From: an uncultured Prevotella sp.
Lineage (GTDB): Bacteria > Bacteroidota > Bacteroidia > Bacteroidales > Bacteroidaceae
Direction of reading: 5' to 3'
Length of the DNA stretch: 64,000 bases
Assembly (NCBI GenBank): GCA_934254985.1
Contig: CAKQMS010000010.1
Coordinates: 1 to 64,000, forward strand
Shown here in pieces: positions 8,026 to 15,830 of the stretch (positions are counted from its first letter, which is position 1; every line of letters begins with the position of its first letter). Under the pieces are notes generated by a model, which saw only the letters and a program-made list of their open reading frames with translations, was not told the origin of the DNA and did no database searches. Position numbers and translations under genes: made by a program.

Positions 8026-8057
8026 TTTGTTTCAAATATTCTTTTTCGCTATATTTG
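8026..8057 (+). promoter_or_regulatory. Promoter of the hut operon
   Basis: TTTG at 8026-8029, a 20-bp spacer and TATATTTG at 8050-8057 fit the consensus well. The leader to the ftcD ATG at 8122 is about 60 nt, with no obvious riboswitch or operator palindrome. Confidence 0.7.
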
Positions 8058-8121
8058 CAGAGTATCATTAAGATACCTATGTATTATACAGAATTGCTAC
8101 TAACTAAAAATCTTTTATACT

Positions 8122-9828
8122 ATGGCAAAAATTAAGCAGATAGTAGAGTGTGTGCCTAATTTCAGCGAAGGCCGCGACATGAATGTTATTCGTCAGATAA
8201 CAGACGAGATAGAAGGCGTAAAGGGTGTGAAACTGCTCGATGTAGACCCGGGCGAGGCTACCAACCGCACGGTTGTTACCTTCGTAGGCGAACCAGCCGA
8301 CGTGGTAGAAGCAGCCTTCCGAGCTGTAAAGAAAGCTAGTCAGCTTATTGATATGCGCCAGCATCATGGTGCTCATCCTCGTATTGGCGCAACCGACGTG
8401 TTGCCTATCGTGCCTGTTAGCGGTATCACGCTTGAAGAGTGTGCTGAGATTTCGCGCCAACTTGCTAAGCGTATTGCCGATGAACTAAATATTCCTTGCT
8501 ATTGCTACGAGGCTGCAGCTTACAAGCCTGAGCGTCAGAACCTTGCCATTTGTCGCAAGGGAGAATACGAGGGAATAGCAAAACGCATAAATGATGATGC
8601 CGAGGCACCAGACTTCGGTCGTCGTCCATTCGACGAGCAGGTGGCTCGCACAGGTTGTACCGTAGTTGGTGCACGCGACTTCCTGATTGCAGTCAACTTT
8701 AATCTCAACACCACTTCCACTCGTCGTGCCAACGCTATAGCTTTCGACGTTAGAGAGAAAGGCCGCCCTATGCGTGAGGGCAATCCTATTGTAGGCAAAA
8801 AACTCCTTAATGCCGACGGCACTCCTATGATGAAGCCTGGAACTTTGAAATGTACCAAAGCCATCGGATGGTATATCGACGAATATGGCATCGCACAGGT
8901 TTCGATGAACATCACAAATATAAACGTAACTCCTCTTCACAAAGCTTTCGACGAGGTTTGTCGCTGCGCTCAAAATCGTGGCGTTCGCGTAACAGGTACC
9001 GAGATAGTTGGTCTTGTGCCTGAGCGCACTCTTCTCGAGGCCGGTCGCTATTTCCTTGCTAAGCAGCAGCGCTCGGCAGGTATTCCAAAGCGCGACATCC
9101 TAAACATCGCCATCAAGTCGTTAGGATTATCCGACCTCAAGGAGTTTAAACCAGAAGAGAAGATTATAGAATATGTGATGGCTGAGGGCGAAGAGAAGCA
9201 ACGCTTGTTGGTAGACCTTACCGTTAAGGGATTTGCAGAAGAGACTTCGCGCGAGAGTCCTGCTCCTGGTGGTGGCTCGGTATCAGCTTATATGGGAGCT
9301 TTGGGAGCGTCGCTCGCAACTATGGTTGCAAACCTTTCGAGCCATAAGCCAGGCTGGGACAACCAATGGAGCGAGTTTGCTGCCGTAGCCGAAGAGGGTA
9401 TGGCGCTACAAGAGCGTTTGTTGCATCTCGTAGACGAAGATACAGAAGCATTCAATCGCATAATGTCTGCCTTCGGTATGCCTAAGAATACTCCAGAAGA
9501 GAAAGCGGCTCGATCAGAAGCCATACAGACGGCAACACTCTTTGCTGCCGAGGTGCCATTAGAAACCATGAAGGCTTCGTTCGAAGTGTTTGCCGTTTGC
9601 CGCAAGATGGTTGAGAGGGGCAATCCTAATAGCGTTTCAGATGCTGGCGTAGGTGCTTTGGCTGCTCGAGCTGCTGTGCTTGGTGCTGGCATGAATGTGA
9701 AGATAAATGCCGGTTCGCTCAAGAATCGTGAGCAGGCAGAGGCTCTTGTTGCTCAAGCCAACGAGCTTATAGCCAAGGCTAATAGCGAAGAGGCTGAGAT
9801 AACAAAGATGGTAGAAGAAAAACTATAA
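8122..9828 (+). CDS. ftcD: Bifunctional glutamate formimidoyltransferase/formimidoyl-THF cyclodeaminase
   Basis: A 568-residue fusion that carries out the last step of histidine breakdown. Residues 1-~335 are the formimidoyltransferase domain (VECVPNFSEGRD at the start, HHGAHPRIGATDVLP, VSMNITNINVTPLH), moving the formimino group from formiminoglutamate to tetrahydrofolate and releasing glutamate. Residues ~355-565 are the cyclodeaminase domain (SPAPGGGSVSAYMGALGASLATMVANL), closing the ring to 5,10-methenyl-THF with loss of ammonia. The two-domain layout is the same as in the animal enzyme. It is first in the hut operon, 12 bp before hutU, with a promoter at 8026-8057. No hutF/hutG route genes are present. 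Confidence 0.95.
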   Translation: MAKIKQIVECVPNFSEGRDMNVIRQITDEIEGVKGVKLLDVDPGEATNRTVVTFVGEPADVVEAAFRAVKKASQLIDMRQHHGAHPRIGATDVLPIVPVSGITLEECAEISRQLAKRIADELNIPCYCYEAAAYKPERQNLAICRKGEYEGIAKRINDDAEAPDFGRRPFDEQVARTGCTVVGARDFLIAVNFNLNTTSTRRANAIAFDVREKGRPMREGNPIVGKKLLNADGTPMMKPGTLKCTKAIGWYIDEYGIAQVSMNITNINVTPLHKAFDEVCRCAQNRGVRVTGTEIVGLVPERTLLEAGRYFLAKQQRSAGIPKRDILNIAIKSLGLSDLKEFKPEEKIIEYVMAEGEEKQRLLVDLTVKGFAEETSRESPAPGGGSVSAYMGALGASLATMVANLSSHKPGWDNQWSEFAAVAEEGMALQERLLHLVDEDTEAFNRIMSAFGMPKNTPEEKAARSEAIQTATLFAAEVPLETMKASFEVFAVCRKMVERGNPNSVSDAGVGALAARAAVLGAGMNVKINAGSLKNREQAEALVAQANELIAKANSEEAEITKMVEEKL

Positions 9829-9840
9829 AACCTAACGACT

Positions 9841-11850
9841 ATGACTTTTGCTGAAGAAATAAGAATGGGCATTCCTGAGTTCTTGCCAGAACCTATGCCT
9901 TACGACAAAAATATTAATCATGCGCCTAAACGCAAAGAGATACTAACAGCCGAAGAACGTCAGTTGGCGCTACGCAACGCTCTTCGCTATTTCCCTAAGC
10001 ATCTACATGCACAATTGGCTCCTGAGTTTATCGACGAGCTAAATCGCTATGGCCGTATCTATATGTATCGTTATCGCCCAAGCTATGAGATGTATGCTCG
10101 ACCTATCGACGAATATCCTCATCGCTCTGAGCAGGCTGCTGCCATAATGCTCATGATACAAAACAACCTAAACCCTGAGGTTGCACAACATCCTCATGAG
10201 CTTATAGTATATGGTGGTAATGGTGCGATATTCCAAAACTGGGCACAATATCGACTAACGATGAAATATCTTAGCGAGATGACCGACGAGCAAACGTTGG
10301 TGATGTATTCCGGTCATCCGCTCGGCTTGTTCCCTTCGCATAAGAATGCTCCACGAGTGGTGGTGACAAACGGAATGGTAATACCTAACTATTCCAAGCC
10401 CGACGATTGGGAGCGCATGAATGCTCTCGGAGTAAGCCAATATGGTCAGATGACGGCTGGCTCGTATATGTATATTGGTCCTCAGGGTATCGTGCATGGC
10501 ACTACTATTACCGTGCTCAACGCTTGTCGCAAGCAGCTTCAAGCCAAGGGCGGAGGCAAGGATATTCACGGTATGCTCTTCGTATCGTCGGGTCTTGGTG
10601 GCATGTCGGGTGCACAACCTAAGGCGGGCAACATAGCTGGCGTGGTGAGTGTTGTGGCTGAGATAAATCCGTTGGCTGCAAAGAAACGCTACGACCAAGG
10701 TTGGGTAGACGAGCTTCATGATAATCTCGACGAACTGATTCCTGCAATACGCAAGAGCGTGGAGGCTAAGCGCACGGTTTCGATGGCTTATGTAGGAAAT
10801 GTGGTAGACCTTTGGGAACGACTTGCCGACGAAGGTATACATGTGGATATTGGCAGTGACCAGACTTCGCTCCACAATCCTTGGGCAGGCGGATACTATC
10901 CTGCCGACCTCACCCTTGAGGAGTCGAAGACTATGATGGCTGAAAATCCTGACGAGTTCCGCCAGCATGTGCAGGCTTCGTTGCGTCGTCAGGTGGCAGC
11001 TATAAACCGCCTTTCAGCCAACGGCATGTATTTCTTCGACTATGGCAATGCCTTCTTGTTGCAATCTAAACGTGCAGGTGCCGACATCTGCTTGAAGAAT
11101 GGCAAGTTCCGCTATCCATCGTATGTGCAAGACATCATGGGACCGATGTTCTTCGACTATGGCTTTGGACCATTCAGATGGGTGTGCACATCGGGCTTAG
11201 CTGCCGACCTTGCCAAGACCGACGAGATAGCAGCTGCTGTGCTTGAAGAAATTATGCAGGATGCTCCTGACGAGATAAAGGGACAGATGGCAGACAACAT
11301 TCATTGGATTCGTGAAGCAAGCCGCAACAACCTCGTGGTGGGTTCTCAGGCTCGCATCCTTTATGCCGACGCCGAGGGACGCTCAAAGATAGCTCAGGCT
11401 TTCAACGAGGCAATAAAGAAGGGCGAGATTACTCGTCCGATAGTGCTTGGTCGCGACCATCATGATGTGTCGGGTACCGACTCTCCTTTCCGTGAAACAA
11501 GCAACATCTACGACGGTTCGCAGTTCTGTGCCGACATGGCTGTACAGAATGTCATTGGCGACTCCTTCCGTGGTGCCACATGGGTATCGCTACATAATGG
11601 TGGCGGAGTAGGCTGGGGCGAAGTTATCAATGGCGGATTCGGTATGGTTATTGATGGTAGCGAAGATAGCGACCGCCACATACGCGAAATGCTGTTCTGG
11701 GATGTCAACAACGGCATAGCTCGCAGAGCATGGGCGCGCAACGAGGGTTCCATCCATAGCATAGAGCGAGAGATGATGCGCTCACAGGGCTTGCAAGTAA
11801 CAATGCCAAGTCTTGTTGACGACGATATCATCAATAAATACGCAAACTAA
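9841..11850 (+). CDS. hutU: Urocanate hydratase, long form
   Basis: A 669-residue enzyme that adds water to urocanate to give imidazolonepropionate, using tightly bound NAD+. Family motifs include YGGNGAIFQNWAQY, MYSGHPLGLFPS, GMSGAQPKAG, GRDHHDVSGTDSPFRET and HNGGGVGWGEVINGGFGM. It is about 110 residues longer than the common proteobacterial HutU (near 555) and close to the size of the animal enzyme; the extra length lies partly in the N-terminal region. It sits 12 bp after ftcD and 40 bp before hutH in one operon. The start ATG at 9841 gives a conserved-looking N-terminus (MTFAEEIRMGIPEFLPEP). Confidence 0.95.
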   Translation: MTFAEEIRMGIPEFLPEPMPYDKNINHAPKRKEILTAEERQLALRNALRYFPKHLHAQLAPEFIDELNRYGRIYMYRYRPSYEMYARPIDEYPHRSEQAAAIMLMIQNNLNPEVAQHPHELIVYGGNGAIFQNWAQYRLTMKYLSEMTDEQTLVMYSGHPLGLFPSHKNAPRVVVTNGMVIPNYSKPDDWERMNALGVSQYGQMTAGSYMYIGPQGIVHGTTITVLNACRKQLQAKGGGKDIHGMLFVSSGLGGMSGAQPKAGNIAGVVSVVAEINPLAAKKRYDQGWVDELHDNLDELIPAIRKSVEAKRTVSMAYVGNVVDLWERLADEGIHVDIGSDQTSLHNPWAGGYYPADLTLEESKTMMAENPDEFRQHVQASLRRQVAAINRLSANGMYFFDYGNAFLLQSKRAGADICLKNGKFRYPSYVQDIMGPMFFDYGFGPFRWVCTSGLAADLAKTDEIAAAVLEEIMQDAPDEIKGQMADNIHWIREASRNNLVVGSQARILYADAEGRSKIAQAFNEAIKKGEITRPIVLGRDHHDVSGTDSPFRETSNIYDGSQFCADMAVQNVIGDSFRGATWVSLHNGGGVGWGEVINGGFGMVIDGSEDSDRHIREMLFWDVNNGIARRAWARNEGSIHSIEREMMRSQGLQVTMPSLVDDDIINKYAN

Positions 11851-11890
11851 AAATCCTTATAATCAAAACAACCAAAAAGCCTAAGTTTTT

Positions 11891-13366
11891 ATGAAGATTC
11901 ACAAGATTTCAGCCGAACACCTTTCAATTGAGCAGATAGGTGAAATAGTATATGGCGGCTACAAGATAGAATTGAGCGACGACGCACAAAGGCGCATCTC
12001 AGAATGTCGCAAGTATCTCGACAAAAAGATAGAGGAGTCTACCGTGCCTATCTATGGTGTGACAACAGGATTTGGCTCGCTTTGCAACGTGAGTATCGGC
12101 TCCGACTATCTTGCACAACTGCAGATAAACCTTATGATGTCGCACGCTTGTGGCACGGGCGACCGTGTGCCTAACGACATCGTGAAGATAATGTTGCTAC
12201 TCAAGATTCAGTCGCTCAGCTATGGTTTCTCGGGCTGCCAGCTCGCTACAGTAAACCGCCTCATCGACTTCTTCAACAACGATGTTTATCCTATAGTTTA
12301 TATGCAAGGTTCGCTTGGTGCATCGGGCGACTTAGTGCCTTTGGCTCATCTCTCGTTGCCTCTCGTGGGACTTGGCGAGGTGGAATATAAAGGCAAGGTG
12401 CTGACAAGTGTAGAGTTGCTGAAGAAATTCAAATGGCAACCTATTCAGCTTGCTTCTAAAGAAGGATTAGCCTTGCTCAACGGTACGCAGAATATGGGTG
12501 CCTTTGCCGTATGGTCGCTGTTGCAATCGCAAAGACTCAGCAAATGGGCAGACAAGATTGCAGCCATGTCGCTCGATGCCTACTATGGTCTTACTGCTCC
12601 TTTCACAGATGCCGTACACCAAGTGCGACCTCATAAGGGACAAATCGCTACGGCTGCTCGCATGCGTGAACTCTTAGAGGGTAGCGAAATCATTGAGAAG
12701 CCTAAATCGTATGTGCAAGATCCATATTCATTCCGTTGTATTCCGCAGGTGCATGGCACGGTAAAAGATACTATAGAATATGTGAGGTCAGTAGTTGATG
12801 TAGAGGTTAATTCCGCTACCGACAATCCAACAGTTTGCCCTGATGAAGATTTGATAATCTCGGCAGGCAACTTCCATGGCGAACCTATTGCCATGCCTAT
12901 GGACTTCCTTGCTATAGCGTTATGCGAATTGGCTAACATCTCGGAGCGTCGCATCTACAAACTTGTGAGTGGCACTCGTGGTCTGCCAAGCTTCCTGGTT
13001 GCTAACCCTGGAGTAAATAGCGGCTTCATGATTCCACAATATACCGCAGCTTCGATAGTAAGTCTCAACAAGACCCTCTCTACTCCTTCGTCGGTAGACA
13101 GCATACCATCGAGCCAGGGTCAGGAAGACCATGTGAGCATGGGTGCAAACGCAGCCATAAAACTATATAAGGTGGTGTTCAATACTGAGCGTGTGCTTGC
13201 CATCGAACTCTTTAATGCTGCTCAGGCACTCGACTTCCGTCGTCCGCTCAAATCGTCGCCTGCAGTAGAGGCAATCCATGCTGCTTATCGCAAGGTGGTA
13301 CCTTTCATCGTCGATGATGAAGTGATGTATCCTCATATAGCTCAGTCAATAGAGTTTTTGAAATAA
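11891..13366 (+). CDS. hutH: Histidine ammonia-lyase
   Basis: A 491-residue enzyme removing ammonia from L-histidine to form urocanate. The MIO prosthetic group forms from Ala144-Ser145-Gly146 in GSLGASGDLVPLAH, and catalytic Tyr55 lies in YGVTTGFG. Other family motifs are KEGLALLNGTQ, DNPTV and SSQGQEDHVSMG. Length is slightly short of the typical ~505 but complete. It lies third in the hut operon, 40 bp after hutU and 5 bp before hutI, so hutH and hutI are probably translationally linked. Confidence 0.95.
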   Translation: MKIHKISAEHLSIEQIGEIVYGGYKIELSDDAQRRISECRKYLDKKIEESTVPIYGVTTGFGSLCNVSIGSDYLAQLQINLMMSHACGTGDRVPNDIVKIMLLLKIQSLSYGFSGCQLATVNRLIDFFNNDVYPIVYMQGSLGASGDLVPLAHLSLPLVGLGEVEYKGKVLTSVELLKKFKWQPIQLASKEGLALLNGTQNMGAFAVWSLLQSQRLSKWADKIAAMSLDAYYGLTAPFTDAVHQVRPHKGQIATAARMRELLEGSEIIEKPKSYVQDPYSFRCIPQVHGTVKDTIEYVRSVVDVEVNSATDNPTVCPDEDLIISAGNFHGEPIAMPMDFLAIALCELANISERRIYKLVSGTRGLPSFLVANPGVNSGFMIPQYTAASIVSLNKTLSTPSSVDSIPSSQGQEDHVSMGANAAIKLYKVVFNTERVLAIELFNAAQALDFRRPLKSSPAVEAIHAAYRKVVPFIVDDEVMYPHIAQSIEFLK

Positions 13367-13371
13367 AGCCT

Positions 13372-14607
13372 ATGAAATTACTTGTTAAAAACATTCATAC
13401 ACTTGCAGGCGTAGAATACGAGCCGAAACTAAGACTAAAGGGCAAGGAGATGGCGCAAACAAACACCATCTCCAACGCTTGGCTATTGGCTGAAGATGGA
13501 CGCTTTACGCAGTTTGGTAGCATGGCTGACGGTATGCCTGCAAGTGAAGGAGCAGACAAAATTATCGATGCTGAAGGTGGCATGGTGTTGCCTTCGTGGT
13601 GCGATTCGCATACGCATATCGTCTTTGCTGGCAGTCGCGAGCGAGAGTTTGTAGATAAGATTAATGGCTTAAGCTACGAAGAAATAGCTCGTCGTGGAGG
13701 CGGCATTCTCAATTCTGCCGACTTGCTTCACAACACTTCTGAAGATGAGCTATATCGCCAAGCTATGATGCGACTTAACGAGGTTATACAGAAGGGTACT
13801 GGCTGCATAGAGATAAAGAGTGGCTACGGACTAAACCTTGAAGATGAGCTAAAGATGCTTCGCGTGATTCAACGCATGAAGGAAACATCCAAGGCTAAGA
13901 TAGTATCTACATTTCTTGGTGCTCATGCCGTGGCTCGTGGCATGTCGCAAGAGGAATATGTGAAGCGTATTATCGATGAGATGATACCTGAGGTTGGGCG
14001 TCAGAAGCTTGCCGACTTTGTCGACGTGTTTTGCGACCGTGGCTTCTTCACTCCTGCGGAGACAGCACGCATACTTGAAGCTGCTGCCACATGGGGTATG
14101 CGACCAAAGATTCATGCCGACGAATTGGCTTCGTCGGGTGGAGTAGAGGTTGGCGTAGAACATGATGCCTTGTCGGTAGACCATCTGGAGAGTATGACCG
14201 TAGAGGAAATAGAGATATTGCGCAATAGCAACACTATGCCAACGGTATTGCCAGGCACATCATTCTTCTTGAATATGCCTTATGGCAAGGCTCGAAAGAT
14301 GGTTGATGCAGGACTGAGCGTAGCTGTAGCGAGCGACTATAATCCAGGTTCTACACCTTCGGGCGACATGAAGTTTGTGGTGTCGTTAGCGTGCATCAAG
14401 TTGCGATTGCAACCAAGCGAAGCGTTGAATGCAGCCACGATAAATGGTGCTTATGCTATGGACGAGAGTGCCAACTATGGAAGCATAGCCAAGGGAAAAG
14501 TGGCGAACTTCTTCATCACTCATCCTATCCCATCGCTCGACTTCATTCCGTATTCCTATACCACACCTATCGTTAAAACTGTAGTTTTGGCAGGTTGTGT
14601 AGTGTGA
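13372..14607 (+). CDS. hutI: Imidazolonepropionase
   Basis: A 411-residue metal-dependent amidohydrolase that opens imidazolonepropionate to N-formimino-glutamate. The metal-binding HxH is His80-Thr-His82 in DSHTHIVFAG, followed by REREFVDKINGLSYEEIARRGGGI, IEIKSGYGLN, a metal His in KIHADE and ASDYNPGS near the end, all typical of HutI. It ends the hut operon, 5 bp after hutH. Transcription probably stops in the repeat-rich gap beyond 14607, where inverted copies of CGAATAGTCGCAT can form hairpins. Confidence 0.95.
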   Translation: MKLLVKNIHTLAGVEYEPKLRLKGKEMAQTNTISNAWLLAEDGRFTQFGSMADGMPASEGADKIIDAEGGMVLPSWCDSHTHIVFAGSREREFVDKINGLSYEEIARRGGGILNSADLLHNTSEDELYRQAMMRLNEVIQKGTGCIEIKSGYGLNLEDELKMLRVIQRMKETSKAKIVSTFLGAHAVARGMSQEEYVKRIIDEMIPEVGRQKLADFVDVFCDRGFFTPAETARILEAAATWGMRPKIHADELASSGGVEVGVEHDALSVDHLESMTVEEIEILRNSNTMPTVLPGTSFFLNMPYGKARKMVDAGLSVAVASDYNPGSTPSGDMKFVVSLACIKLRLQPSEALNAATINGAYAMDESANYGSIAKGKVANFFITHPIPSLDFIPYSYTTPIVKTVVLAGCVV

Positions 14608-14642
14608 TTTGTACCTAAATCTCTGGTTTACCTCATATTATT

Positions 14643-14752
14643 ATGCGACTATTCGCGTTGGCTGTTTCGATTACTCGCATGACGCCATTCGAATAGTCGC
14701 ATAAGCTCTTTCGAATAGTCGCATAAACTCTTTTGAAATGCCTATAATTTCA
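14643..14752. repeat. 22-bp-period tandem array 1 (five degenerate units)
   Basis: Five consecutive 22-bp units run at 14643, 14665, 14687, 14709 and 14731. Units 3 and 4 agree at 20 of 22 positions around the core CGAATAGTCGCAT; unit 2 agrees with unit 4 at about 16 of 22; unit 5 is weak. Unit 1 holds the same core inverted (ATGCGACTATTCG), so it can pair with units 3 or 4 as a 13-bp stem. The array lies just past hutI in a convergent gap. It is too short for CRISPR and no cas gene is present. Confidence 0.7.
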
Positions 14753-14878
14753 CACTTATATCATGTTTTTGCTCCATAAAACTGGTAGTTTTGCAGATAT
14801 AGTGTTCCAATTAATTTGAGTTTAAACGTAATATAACTTATTGATTATAAGCCTTTTAGAGAGAGCAAATAAGGTTCG

Positions 14879-15042
14879 TGTTCCAGTTGTTCCAGTTGTT
14901 CCAATTAATTATTTTTGCGTTCCATTTTTCTTCCTCTTATATATAACTACTTAATAATCAATTAATTATATAGTATATATAGAGGGGTTTTGGATATTGA
15001 TAACCTAATTGGAACAACTGGAACAATTGGAACAACTGGAAC
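14879..15042. repeat. Inverted arrays of 9-bp GTTCCAGTT repeats
   Basis: The left arm (14879-14907) has three 9-bp units, GTTCCAGTT twice and GTTCCAATT once. The right arm (15006-15042) has four units in inverse orientation, alternating AATTGGAAC and AACTGGAAC. The arms can pair as a long stem around about 100 bp of AT-rich DNA; matching extends through the flanking CG-A-A bases. A lone GTGTTCCAATTAAT lies nearby, around 14802-14815. It sits between convergent hutI and the Nudix gene, so it may act as a terminator or a recombination-prone cruciform. Confidence 0.75.
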
Positions 15043-15075
15043 ACGAAGAGTAAGAAACCACTTTCGTTTTCTTGC

Positions 15076-15636
15076 CTATTTCTTCTCCAAGGCAAAATAT
15101 TTCCATAAAGGCGCAGCCATCATGGCTTGATGGAATTCATCGTTTTGAAGCATGCGCCACACATCGTCGCGATCGAGGAGTAGGACTTTGATGTCTTCGG
15201 ATGCTTCAAGATGTTGGGTAGACACTTTCTCTACGCCTATAGCAAGATATGTGTGACTATAGTTGGTGCATGCCCCAGCATTAGGACTTATGGTCATCAG
15301 TTTGCTCCATTCGCCTCCAGCGTAGCCCGTTTCTTCGTATAGTTCGCGCTTAGCAGCCTCCATAGGGTCTTCACCTGGCTCCACACAGCCTGCAGGAATC
15401 TCTATTGCCGTGAGGTGCTGTGCATGGCGGTATTGACGCTCCATGAGGAATTTGCCATCCTTTGTTATGGCTATTACGTTGCAAAACTCAGGATATTCCA
15501 ACACATAGAAGTCTTTTATCTCGGCTCCTGTAGGTAGCTTCACATGTTCGCGACGTACTGTTAGCCATGGTTGCTTAAACAGGTATTCGCTTTCGAGAAC
15601 TTGCCAAGCCATAGGGTCTTTTTCTTGTTTATCCAT
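15076..15636 (-). CDS. Nudix hydrolase, ADP-ribose pyrophosphatase-like
   Basis: A 186-residue Nudix protein. The Nudix box begins at GCVEPGEDPMEAAKRELYEETGY and fits Gx5Ex7REUxEExGU; the preceding EIPAG is typical of the ADP-ribose pyrophosphatase branch, which cleaves ADP-ribose or other nucleoside diphosphate derivatives. I chose the ATG at 15636 (MDKQEKDPMAWQVLESEYL) because family alignments begin about there; the frame stays open to an ATG at 15705 and a TTG at 15732, but the extra residues look unlike the family. It is a single gene convergent with the hut operon and divergent from the large helicase gene. Confidence 0.85.
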   Translation of the reverse strand: MDKQEKDPMAWQVLESEYLFKQPWLTVRREHVKLPTGAEIKDFYVLEYPEFCNVIAITKDGKFLMERQYRHAQHLTAIEIPAGCVEPGEDPMEAAKRELYEETGYAGGEWSKLMTISPNAGACTNYSHTYLAIGVEKVSTQHLEASEDIKVLLLDRDDVWRMLQNDEFHQAMMAAPLWKYFALEKK

Positions 15637-15795
15637 ATTTTCTGTTAATGTATAATAGTCGTAATTAATCAACGAAGGATTATAATGAATTATTGCCTTT
15701 TGCATAAACTTTGTTTCTAAGTTAATATTCAATCATGATATGAAAACAAGAGAAAAATAGTAGACAAAGAATGCTGATAATAGAGATAAAAACAG

Positions 15796-15803
15796 TATAT
15801 TTG
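15796..15803 (+). promoter_or_regulatory. -7 promoter box for the large helicase gene
   Basis: TATATTTG matches TAnnTTTG, followed by C as usual, 27 bp before the ATG at 15831. No good TTTG is present 19-20 bp upstream, so the promoter may be weak or activator-dependent. Confidence 0.5.
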
Positions 15804-15830
15804 CATAGAATAAAAAAGAAGAAAATATAA

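Noticed and set aside
10255..10968. Long open frame on the minus strand inside hutU
   Set aside because: It lies within a clear HutU coding sequence, with no recognisable protein features.
15637..15732. N-terminal extension of the Nudix gene up to a TTG
   Set aside because: The added residues look unlike the family, and the ATG at 15636 gives a normal-length Nudix protein.
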